Under the pieces are notes generated by a model. The model searched no databases, had not been told where the DNA came from, and saw nothing but the letters and a program-made list of their open reading frames with translations. Below are positions 50,301 to 54,819 of a stretch of 64,000 nucleotides of DNA, in pieces (positions within the stretch are counted from its first letter, which is position 1; each line of letters opens with the position of its first letter). A program made the translations under genes and the position numbers. Source of the stretch: Patiria miniata. Its lineage: Eukaryota > Echinodermata > Asteroidea > Valvatida > Asterinidae. The stretch covers positions 186,001 to 250,000 of the forward strand of contig NW_024037051.1 in the NCBI RefSeq assembly GCF_015706575.1, read 5' to 3'.

Positions 50301-53300
50301 TGTTGTTGTTACAAGCATTGGTCGTTAGCAGACCTAAAGAAGACTATAGTTTGAAATTTCCTTAACACTGTTGTAACTGCATTCTTTGTTTTTATCCAGC
50401 AGACTCATTGGACAATGGAAGCCTAGAGCCCGCCGTCAGCCACCGAGTCTGTCAGTCTCTCCGGGGGGAGTATTATATCGAAGGGGAGACGTGGAACGCA
50501 GACTCCTGCACGGTCTGCGTCTGTCATGAGAGCAGGGTCTTGTGTTCTACAACGGCCTGCCCTCCCCTGCCTTGCAACCAGCCTGTCATGGGAGAGGAAG
50601 GATGCTGTCCTGTTTGTCCTGGTAGGTTGGGTTGGGTTGGGGTGGGGTGGGTTGGGGTGGGGTGAATTGGGTTGGGTTGGGTTGGGTTGGGTAACCCAGG
50701 TTTGTGTAACCCAGGTTTGTGTTTGGTTGGTTTGGGTTCAGTTTGTTTGGGTTAGGTTGGGTTGGGTTGGGGTGGGATGGGATGGGGTGAATTGGGTTGG
50801 GTTTGGTTGGGTTCGGGTGGGGTGAATTAAATTGGGTTGGGTTAGGTTGGGTTGGGTAACCCAAGTTTGTGTTTGGTAGGTTTGGGTTCAGTTTGTTTGG
50901 GCTAGGTTTGTTTGGGGTGGGTTGGGCTGGGTTGTGTGGGGTGGGTTGGGCTGGGTTCGTTTGGTTAGGTTAGGCTAGGTTAAGTTAGGTAAGGTTTGGT
51001 TTGGTTTGGGTAGGTTGGGTCGGGTTGGGTGGGTAGAAGTGAGATACTTTGGGTTGGGTTTGGTAAGTGTGGTTGGGGGTTGGGCAGGTAGAAATGGGAT
51101 AGGTTAGGTAGGGGTTGGGGTGTTTTTGGGTTTGGTAGGTTAGGTAGGGGAAAGGTGGGTAGGAGTAGGGTAAGGATGGGTTTGGTTGCGTTTCGTTGGG
51201 ATTTGGATGAGTTGAATCATTTTGGTTTGAGACTTCAGTCAGGTTTGAATGGAATAGGATGATTGGAGTTTGCAAAATAGGAAGGTGCAGATGTGACAGA
51301 ATGTTCATTAACTGTTTTGTCTTCACTTGTGTCGGTTCATATTTGATTGGGCTACCGTTGGATTTCAATTTCTAAGTCTTTTTTTTTTTCAAAAGATTAT
51401 CACAGGTCCCTTCTTCTACACACCCATTTTTTATTTGCTTCCAAAGGTATATTTGGCTAAATATCATAGGTACTCTTTCATACTCGGTCATTGAAAGCAT
51501 CTGAAAGCAAACACTGCAGTAGCTTTTCCAGGAATATTTTCTACCATTTCAATACAAAATGCCAACATTTGAGAGACAAAAAATTGTGACTAATTTACAG
51601 ACAACAGCCTGAATGGGTCAGCCACGCCGGATGACGTCCGGCCTCCCAGCAGCTGCCAGATGGCCAGCGGCGTCTTCTTCGAGTCTGACGCCTCGTGGAA
51701 AGAAGACGATTGCACCAGCTGTACGTGCCAAGATGGCGAGGTCACCTGCTACTCCCAGGTCTGCACACCGGTGGAGTGCAGGGTACCGGTGCTCAAGAAG
51801 GGACAGTGTTGTCCTGTTTGCATGGGTAGGTTTTGGTTGTGTGTTTTTTAGAATTGCTCCGCTTACCCCCACGTGAAATGAATGGTGGCAGCAGCGTCGT
51901 GAAATTGGTCCCTGCTTGCATTTTGAGTTGGGTTAAGCAAGATCAGAAGAGCAAAGTATTAACCGCAGTGTGAAGATAACGTTTCTTTTTGCTGAAAGGA
52001 TTTCTCTTTTTTGCTTTGCGATGATAGGACCTACTCCGATGTCCCACTGCGAGTTTGACGGGGTGGTGTACGCAGACGGGGAAACCTGGAACCTGGACCA
52101 GTGCATCCACTGCATGTGTGATAAAGGCAAGACGGGATGCGTGGTACCGGACTGTCCGAACACCAGCTGCAGCAACTCCGTCATTATGCCCGGTGAATGC
52201 TGCCCCCGTTGTCCAAGTAAGGACAGGTTTTTTGGGGCTTGTCTGCATGGTTGCAGAAAAGCCTTATTTTGTGTTCTGATTTCTTTATTTTAGTTTTTTT
52301 TTTTACATAAATCTAATAGACATTGTACCCAATTTTGCTTGATCGCACTTTGGTCTTTTTAGAAGCTCATAGCTTGTTTGATTTTTTTTTGTTCACAACT
52401 TGTACTTTAGTGACTACCTGACTAATTCCAAATTCAACTTTTCTCGCACATTTTTATTGTGGATTGTAACTGACCATACTTGATTTGATTTTGTTTGGCT
52501 TCCAGATGACACACCGAAGCACACAGAGAAACCAGCTGTTGATAATAATGGTAAGGGGCATTTCAGACAATCACTCAATTAAATGACTTCCTTTTTAACA
52601 GCCAGTCCAATGGCTGATCACTGATACAGATTTTAGCTTCAAGTATGATTTTTTATGATGAAATTTTGAGTCTTCGAGATGAAAAATAGTATTGGGTTTT
52701 GTTATTTATGTATGTAATCTAAATGTACAGTGTTATATACCTCAGTGCTGAGGGTTCTTGAAAATTACTGAGAACATTGTGCGTATGAAATTATGTCGAT
52801 GAAAGGGTAAAACCCAATTTTGAAAGAACCTTCATTTTTTTTTAGGTGTCAAATTCTTTGGATCAGTCAGCTTTTTAGAACTGACAGTAAGTTTTGTGTG
52901 CAAGTTAGAATTGAATTCATTGAAATCATAACAAAAAAATCAAACACAAATTGAGCCTGTTTCGAGGGGCTTTTTCCCCCCAAAGCAAAATGCGTAAACC
53001 TGCCTTAAGAAATTCAGTGTTTGTGATTGTGTCTGCGTATTATGTACATGTGACATGAATTCATTTCTATATTTTGGGTTGTCTTTCCTTGCAGAAGTTC
53101 TTCTTGGTAATGATGTAGATACACAACTCACGCCTATCATGCCCAACCATGTTTTAAATGCAATAGGTAAGTACAAGATAGATGGCTGTTGATCTAACAC
53201 AACAAAATTGGAAATGTTTCTCAGTCCGGGATTCGTGTCTTTTCAACATATTTGCAATGACTGACCTAAATTGAGATGATATTTGATGAAAAAATGGCGT

Positions 53301-54169
53301 CAGGATGCAGCATTCTTTCCAAAGTGGTTGCTAACCAGGGCATAACCGGATGGTCACGTGTTAATTTGACGTCAAACGATCAGAACCTATTGGGGTTTTT
53401 TTAAACCAAATTTGACTTGAAGGCTTTGACTGTAAGGCTTTGTGACTTGGGAGATTTTAGACCCCACCCATCACTCCGGCTTAAAGTAGGGTCATGTTGT
53501 GCTTCAGGAACATCAAATCCTAGTATATGAGCCCAAGGGATAGAGTAATACTGTTAGGTATTGTCAACAAGGCTTCTTAAAAAATGACTCTGGAGTCAGA
53601 GGTGAAGCCAAAGCCAGAAGTGAGGCCTGACTTTGGCTCTTATGGAGTACCAAGGTGACTGTGTGCTCTACAATTCTTTGAGAATAACTTGTTATAGGTT
53701 GCATCATTCGATGTGATTTTAATTTTTTTTTCTTCCCCTAGATTCCTCGTCCAAAACAACTCAAGAGAACAACAAGTCCTCGTCCAACTCCTCCAAGCCA
53801 TTCCCCGTGGTTCCCGTCATCTTCTCCACGCTCGCCGTATTCCTTGCCATCTGCATCATCCTCATCATGCTACTCTACGTCACCCGGTGGCGCCACCGTC
53901 TCCTCTACCAGGTCACCAAGAAGGGAGCCCCGCCCCCAAAGGTCATCCCCACGAAGCCCCCACCGCCGACGGCAACAGCGCCCTCGGCCAAGACCATGAA
54001 CGTGGACGTTAAGAACACAAACCGGGACTCGGTCCGCGACTCGGTCCGGGACTCCATACGAGACTCGGCCATTTTTAAGGACAATATGGCGGCCAAGAGC
54101 CACCTGGAGGTCGGGATGGACGTCAAGCGGTTAAGCGATTACACGAACGTGAGACCGGTTCCTGTCTGA
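35088..54169 (+). CDS. CRIM1: CRIM1 homologue (cysteine-rich, VWC/antistasin, single-pass membrane protein), 5' end outside window
   Basis: Fourteen exons join at 35088-35333, 39037-39169, 41409-41530, 43139-43456, 44018-44134, 45168-45296, 47432-47707, 49190-49399, 50403-50621, 51601-51825, 52028-52216, 52506-52550, 53095-53166 and 53742-54169. Every junction is GT-AG and keeps frame, giving 909 residues to a TGA. In order: two cysteine-rich modules (residues 1-83 and 84-168), half VWC, full VWC (to ~274), five antistasin repeats (~283-448), four VWC domains (~460-729), stalk, membrane helix (~790-814) and tail (815-909). This is the order of vertebrate CRIM1, which tethers BMP/TGF-beta ligands at the Golgi and cell surface. 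Human CRIM1 is 1036 residues. The missing signal peptide and IGFBP-like domain must lie upstream. Several NxS/T sequons fall in the extracellular part. Family assignment rests on recalled resemblance to human CRIM1, not on a search. Confidence 0.93.
35376..35472. repeat. Hairpin of two opposed SINE fragments beside a splice donor
   Basis: 35376-35413 and 35433-35472 are near-perfect reverse complements: GAAATTGACTAGAGCGGGGT pairs with ACCCCGCTCCATTCAATTTC. About 20 bases form the loop. Both arms match the B-box side and tail of the tRNA-like SINE at 35719-35809. The hairpin begins 43 bp after the exon a donor. Confidence 0.8.
35719..35809 (+). mobile_element. tRNA-derived SINE (short)
   Basis: It has an A box (TAGCTCAGTTGGTAGAGC, about 35728-35745) and a B box (GGTTCAAACCC, about 35772-35782) at tRNA-like spacing, with an anticodon-arm-like stretch between. 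Its tail AGTCAATTTCTT is shared with the hairpin at 35376-35472. There is no good acceptor stem (AGAGCTGG start, no matching 3' end), so it is called a SINE and not a tRNA gene. Confidence 0.75.
36206..38240. mobile_element. 2-kb palindromic foldback element of the GTCCGCACTGGACTT family
   Basis: The left arm (about 36292-37220) and right arm (about 37311-38240) are reverse complements at roughly 95-96% identity. The loop (37223-37310) is an ~85-bp unit with its own ends CTGTCCGCACTGGACTT and AAGTCCAGTGCGGACAG. A reverse-complement copy of that unit sits just outside the left arm at 36206-36288. Outer ends read GCCGTGTCCGCAC and GTGCGGACACGGC. The 15-bp terminal word also occurs inside each arm (about 37088 and 37433). 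A 130-codon frame is open in both arms (36355-36747 + and 37785-38177 -). It looks like nested insertions of a nonautonomous DNA element; no transposase was recognised. Confidence 0.85.
38755..38875 (-). mobile_element. tRNA-related SINE, minus strand, copy 1
   Basis: Read on the minus strand it gives a B-box-like GGTTCGAGCCCCACCC (38811-38826 reversed) preceded by CAGGAGGTCATT. This is the same arrangement as the fuller copy at 57590-57730. The body to the left shares CTTCTGAGA and AAGCTT words with that copy. The ends are not sharply defined. Confidence 0.6.
39037..39169 (+). CDS. CRIM1: CRIM1 exon b: first half of second cysteine-rich module
   Basis: Encodes about residues 83-126, with ACSGVVCPS...VCPPGT...TPDGCCPTPNR, corresponding to the human segment from VDCRTVECPP to DGCCTLPTRC. 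It enters in phase 1 and leaves in phase 2 (donor ACAG|GTAATA), the only phase-2 intron in the visible gene. The acceptor follows a 16-base T-run and is a tandem CAGCAG, so use of the upstream site would start the exon at 39034 and insert one residue in frame. The short size makes the call depend on the family match and splice-phase fit. Confidence 0.88.
39471..39599. mobile_element. MITE, family 3, decayed copy
   Basis: A core of ACGAAGCGAATTTC...AAATTTGCTTCGCTTTC...TTCGCATGAAGTAC matches family 3. The central palindrome is altered to TTGACCTCA and the left end is unclear. It lies in the exon b-c intron. Confidence 0.6.
39771..40299 (+). mobile_element. MITE, family 2, full-length copy
   Basis: The ends are TTAAAGGTAGAGTATATC and GATCTACCCTACCTTTAA. 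Over ~529 bp it aligns with 17431-17935 (shared ACTAAACTCCCTGTG, AGAAGGCC, TTGCTTCAAA). No frame is conserved among the copies. Confidence 0.82.
40300..41408. repeat. Intron b-c remainder with a ~100-bp tandem duplication (40790-40982)
   Basis: Within 40790-40982 a segment containing CCGTTTTACTTTGT, TTTAAGACCAACAAATTTG and AAGGAATTTTCAATTT is repeated twice with a few indels. The rest of this stretch is AT-rich intron without recognisable features, ending in the pyrimidine-rich tract before the exon c acceptor. Confidence 0.65.
41409..41530 (+). CDS. CRIM1: CRIM1 exon c: second half of second cysteine-rich module
   Basis: Completes the split codon (AG+G, Arg) and encodes CECVPESCEVPTCW...GHCCDTYDCVAG, matching the human segment CECLSGLCGFPVCEV...GKCCDVFECVN. 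The acceptor is CTAACACAG and the donor GCAG|GTAGGA in phase 1. With exon b it forms a module paralogous to exon a, keeping the GxCCxxYxC ending. Confidence 0.92.
42087..42475 (-). mobile_element. MITE, family 1, copy 2 (inverted)
   Basis: This is the reverse complement of 3919-4304. It has AGGCC...GGCCT ends with A/T-runs, and TA directly flanks both sides (42085-42086 and 42476-42477). The middle shares the ATGAGGACACAAAAAGCAAA and CACCAAGG themes. It lies in the exon c-d intron. Confidence 0.82.
42480..43138. other. Intron c-d remainder, no feature seen
   Basis: AT-rich intron without recognised repeats. It ends in ACTCCCTTTTGCAG, the exon d acceptor. Confidence 0.5.
43139..43456 (+). CDS. 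CRIM1: CRIM1 exon d: half VWC domain plus full VWC domain
   Basis: Encodes about residues 168-273. The first unit (NCIHEDMLFMEGATW...CRVCTCLNQTAHCEITQAC) has only the N-terminal cysteine set of a VWC domain and no CCPxC ending. It runs straight into a complete VWC unit (MCYTDTGLRTPGERW...CTSCQCLEGEIRCQ...GICCPVCEG). In human CRIM1 both corresponding VWC domains are complete. One N-glycosylation sequon (NQT) is present. The exon is phase 1 at both ends, with acceptor TTTTGCAG and donor GAAG|GTGAGG. Codon use is strongly GC-biased. Confidence 0.94.
43457..44017. other. Intron d-e, no feature seen
   Basis: A 561-bp intron with GT-AG ends. The word ATCGTGGAC recurs three times (about 43660, 43748 and 43769) but no bounded repeat is evident. 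Confidence 0.5.
44018..44134 (+). CDS. CRIM1: CRIM1 exon e: antistasin-type repeat 1
   Basis: Encodes about 39 residues, EPTFVTISSVECPKMSC...CNHGYKHDGSGCMTCECVEG. The opening corresponds to human EEPTIITVDPPAC, and the GxxxDxxGCxxCxC ending is the antistasin signature. It is phase 1 at both ends (acceptor TTTGGCAG, donor GAAG|GTGGGT). Codon use is less GC-biased than in exons d or g. Confidence 0.92.
44800..44980. repeat. Dispersed repeat pair with 53440-53640 (copy 1)
   Basis: It shares GCTTCAGGAACATCAAATCC, GGAGATTT(A), AGGCTTCT and GGATGAAGCC-like words with 53440-53640 in the same order and orientation. It is an old interspersed repeat of unknown class in the exon e-f intron. Confidence 0.55.
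45168..45296 (+). CDS. CRIM1: CRIM1 exon f: antistasin-type repeat 2
   Basis: Encodes about 43 residues: a threonine/proline-rich lead (GTPGVLTTVTPPTIV) and then CPALDCALVCPLGLKMDSDGCRICECNT, a typical six-cysteine antistasin unit. It is phase 1 at both ends, with acceptor GGTGACAG and donor ACAG|GTATGG. Relative to the four repeats I recall in human CRIM1, exons e, f and g together hold five, so one was gained here or lost in vertebrates. Confidence 0.92.
45342..46571. mobile_element. 1.2-kb nonautonomous inverted-repeat DNA element
   Basis: Perfect 11-bp ends CAGGGGTGTGA/TCACACCCCTG are flanked by a 6-bp duplication GCACAA (45336-45341 and 46572-46577). The interior is CpG-rich (TACGTACGTACG at about 45595) and noncoding. 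At 46420-46505 it carries a module (CACAGAGCATCTA, CCGGGGCCCTTGGG, CCCCACGCCGTAAGGGCTTC) shared with the tandem units of 31061-32754. It starts 45 bp after the exon f donor. Confidence 0.85.
46891..47067. mobile_element. Short pogo-like MITE
   Basis: The ends are CAGTCGAACACCATTATAAC and CTTATCGAGGTTCGACTG, with internal repeats of CCTTGTTATAA. The CAGTCGAA(C) ends and flanking TA (46889-46890; the right side has diverged) fit Tc1/mariner-pogo nonautonomous elements. It is 177 bp long and noncoding. Confidence 0.72.
47068..47431. other. Intron f-g remainder
   Basis: No repeat or exon was recognised. It ends in a long pyrimidine tract (TTTTTCCCTCCAG) serving exon g. Confidence 0.5.
47432..47707 (+). 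CDS. CRIM1: CRIM1 exon g: antistasin-type repeats 3-5
   Basis: Encodes three complete antistasin units in one exon (residues ~356-447): CPDMMATCPKFC...GCSLCKC, CPDSEPCDKTC...GCLRCKC and CPTLLDCAKQC...GCEICKC. Each keeps the GY/GL..(D/N)..GCxxCKC ending. It is phase 1 at both ends (acceptor CCCTCCAG, donor AAAG|GTATAT). In antistasin itself such units inhibit serine proteases, but in CRIM1 no protease target is established, so their role is left open. Confidence 0.94.
47750..48246. mobile_element. TTAA-type MITE (piggyBac-like ends) with internal ~45-bp repeats
   Basis: TTAA flanks both ends (47746-47749 and 48247-48250). The inverted repeats are CTCTTTCAGTGCC and GGCACTGAAAGAG. Near the right end three direct units of about 45 bp start with ACCT(C/T)GTACATGTACGA (about 48125, 48169 and 48212). 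TTAA target sites are typical of piggyBac elements. There is no coding sequence. It begins 42 bp after the exon g donor. Confidence 0.87.
48251..49189. other. Intron g-h remainder with small repeated motif
   Basis: TGCAACAAGGTTGTA-type words recur at about 48892, 48917, 48953 and, inverted, 49088. They suggest a small decayed repeat. Otherwise it is unremarkable intron ending TTCCCATTCCTCAG. Confidence 0.5.
49190..49399 (+). CDS. CRIM1: CRIM1 exon h: VWC domain 3
   Basis: Encodes a complete VWC domain (residues ~448-517): GSCLTLDGRIHDDSEIWHDGCRECFC...CSLIACPVPEC...GDCCPTCP. It closely follows human GTCLTVDGHHHKNEESWHDG...CPVPACGNPTIHPGQCCPSC, the best-conserved stretch of the whole gene. It is phase 1 at both ends (acceptor TTCCTCAG, donor CCAG|GTGAGC). 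VWC domains are the BMP-binding parts of this family. Confidence 0.96.
49400..49964. other. Intron h-i, first part, with dispersed repeat fragment
   Basis: 49520-49590 matches 10897-10975 (GTACAAAGTCTTGTAAAGAT...AAGTTGCATG). A-rich runs follow at 49680-49800. No exon is present. Confidence 0.5.
49965..50310 (+). mobile_element. tRNA-headed SINE, full length with (GTT)n tail
   Basis: The head has GTGGCCTCGTGGTTAAGGGC (A box) and GGGTTCGAGTCCTGG (B box, about 50025-50039). The body has CTTGAGCAAGGCACTTTGTC and CTCTCCACCCAGGAGTAAAT, shared with 7692-7962. The 3' part carries AAAGCGCTTTGATC and AAAAGCGCTATATAAGAACC and ends in (GTT)n. This copy preserves 3' sequence that the 7692 copy lacks. It lies in the exon h-i intron. 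Confidence 0.85.
50403..50621 (+). CDS. CRIM1: CRIM1 exon i: VWC domain 4
   Basis: Encodes residues ~518-590, with a linker (DSLDNGSLEPAVSH, one NGS sequon) and the VWC unit RVCQSLRGEYYIEGETW...CTVCVC...LCSTTACPPLPC...GCCPVCPG. It matches human ICHAPGGEYFVEGETW...CPPLLC. It is phase 1 at both ends. The acceptor is a tandem CAGCAG: the upstream site would start the exon at 50400 and add one alanine. The donor CCTG|GTAGGT is followed at once by a long G-rich repeat. Confidence 0.94.
50622..51215. repeat. GGGTT/GGGGT simple repeat in intron i-j
   Basis: About 600 bp of GGTTGGGTTGGG-type sequence on the coding strand starts at the splice donor itself. Larger units containing AACCCAGGTTTGTG and GGTTCAGTTTGTTTGGG recur at about 50700-50760 and 50860-50910. 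The many GGG tracts make G-quadruplexes possible. Frames reading through it (tryptophan/glycine/valine one way, proline/asparagine the other) are artefacts of the repeat. Confidence 0.93.
51601..51825 (+). CDS. CRIM1: CRIM1 exon j: VWC domain 5
   Basis: Encodes residues ~591-665, with a linker (DNSLNGSATPDDVRPPSS, one NGS sequon) and SCQMASGVFFESDASW...CTSCTC...VTCYSQVC...CRVPVLKKGQCCPVCMG. The end corresponds to human CERPVLRKGQCCPYC. It is phase 1 at both ends (acceptor AATTTACAG, donor ATGG|GTAGGT). Confidence 0.94.
52028..52216 (+). CDS. CRIM1: CRIM1 exon k: VWC domain 6
   Basis: Encodes residues ~666-728: SHCEFDGVVYADGETWNLDQCIHCMC...CVVPDCPNTSC...GECCPRCP. It matches human VCHFSGKAYADEERWDLDSCTHCYC...GSCCPMCP. 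An NTS sequon lies between the last cysteine pairs. The acceptor GATGATAG has a weak pyrimidine tract and the donor is CCAA|GTAAGG; phase 1 at both ends. Confidence 0.94.
52217..52505. other. Intron k-l, no feature seen
   Basis: A T-rich 289-bp intron with GT-AG ends. No repeat was recognised. Confidence 0.6.
52506..52550 (+). CDS. CRIM1: CRIM1 exon l: short stalk exon
   Basis: A 45-bp exon for 15 residues (NDTPKHTEKPAVDNN), phase 1 at both ends, with acceptor GGCTTCCAG and donor AATG|GTAAGG. Its place and polar composition fit the human stalk after the last VWC domain (PTNIPIEKTNHRG). Being so short, it is supported mainly by good splice sites and phase. Skipping it would keep frame. Confidence 0.72.
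52551..53094. other. Intron l-m, no feature seen
   Basis: AT-rich intron of 544 bp ending TCTTTCCTTGCAG. No repeat was recognised. Confidence 0.6.
53095..53166 (+). CDS. CRIM1: CRIM1 exon m: stalk exon
   Basis: A 72-bp exon for 24 residues (EVLLGNDVDTQLTPIM...NAI), phase 1 at both ends, with acceptor CTTGCAG and donor ATAG|GTAAGT. It loosely resembles the human juxtamembrane stalk (EVDLEVPLWPTPSEND). There are no cysteines. It is also in-frame skippable. Confidence 0.75.
53440..53640. repeat. Dispersed repeat pair with 44800-44980 (copy 2)
   Basis: It shares GCTTCAGGAACATCAAATCC and neighbouring words in the same order with 44800-44980. The copies are diverged and the class is unknown. It lies in the exon m-n intron. 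Confidence 0.55.
53742..54169 (+). CDS. CRIM1: CRIM1 exon n: membrane helix, cytoplasmic tail and stop
   Basis: Encodes residues 768-909. A Ser/Asn-rich juxtamembrane stretch holds an NSS sequon. A hydrophobic helix (VVPVIFSTLAVFLAICIILI, ~790-814) follows; its start resembles human VVVPIIICLSIIIAF. Next come a basic stop-transfer (RWRHR) and a 95-residue tail. The tail has a proline-rich patch (APPPKVIPTKPPPP), four tandem RDS units (RDSVRDSVRDSIRDS), a YTNV motif and the end PVPV before TGA at 54167. The tail beyond the helix does not visibly match the human one. The acceptor is TTCCCCTAG. Confidence 0.95.
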
Positions 54170-54384
54170 TGGGGACCTGGGATGAATCTCATTCAGAGTA
54201 TTTTTTTATAGCTAAGAAATGTAATTAATTGTAGGTTTCTCTTTTTTCTTTTACTTTTTTAGGTCTTGATGGGGGAGGGGGAATTTTCCCTTCTATATTT
54301 TGTATGGGAAAAATAACACTTATAATCTTCCCAACCTCTACATAACTGTTAAGAAAGTAAACAGGACCCAATTTCCGGAAGGTG

Positions 54385-54644
54385 TTAAGCCCGGTTCGTA
54401 CTCTGCGCGAAGGCGAACGCGAACGCGAATTTGTGACATCGTGGGGAGTATTCGCGCTGCGAATTCGTAAAGGTTTATTATACAACGCTATCACACTTTA
54501 GCATAATGGAATGGTCTGCACTGCCACTGAGGCAACATAATTCGAGTTGAAATATATATTATATTTCAACTCGACGAATTTCGCATGAATGTTTCATGAC
54601 GTCAAATTCGCTTCGCATTCGCATGATGTATGAACGGGGTTTAA
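54385..54644. mobile_element. MITE, family 3, long copy in the probable 3' UTR
   Basis: The ends TTAAGCCCGGTTCGTAC and ATGAACGGGGTTTAA have TTAA at each border. It contains GCGAAC/TTCGC arms, a TGACGTCA at about 54598 and an internal short palindrome (ATATATATTATATTTCAA-type). At 260 bp it is about twice the size of the copies at 24932 and 29507, so it is either the fuller form or carries an insertion. Confidence 0.78.
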
Positions 54645-54709
54645 GCAGAAAATAATGCTAAGCATATTTGCGTAATAATCAAGTGGGAAATTGATTCAGT
54701 TTAACAAGC

Positions 54710-54715
54710 AATAAA
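54710..54715 (+). promoter_or_regulatory. Polyadenylation signal candidate 1
   Basis: AATAAA 541 bp after the CRIM1 stop codon. T-rich but not strongly GT-rich sequence follows. Confidence 0.4.
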
Positions 54716-54813
54716 ACTCTGCATAATAGTTTGGCTTGCAACTTATTCTTGGTAAGCACACATTGTCTGTGCATAACCCCATGAAAATGTGCTCCCCTTA
54801 ATAACTGTATCAT

Positions 54814-54819
54814 AATAAA
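54814..54819 (+). promoter_or_regulatory. Polyadenylation signal candidate 2
   Basis: AATAAA 645 bp after the stop codon, followed by GTTTTTATGGG, a plausible GT-rich downstream element. It is slightly preferred over the signal at 54710. Confidence 0.45.

Larger units (their letters stand above)
54170..54819 (+). other. CRIM1: Probable CRIM1 3' untranslated region
   Basis: It follows the TGA directly and holds AATAAA signals at 54710-54715 and 54814-54819. It contains a MITE at 54385-54644. The real end could lie further on, because AT-rich sequence with other AATAAA words continues downstream and nothing in the sequence proves cleavage here. Confidence 0.5.

Noticed and set aside
50586-51368. 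Proline/asparagine-rich minus-strand frames
   Set aside because: They are translations of the GGGTT simple repeat in a CRIM1 intron.
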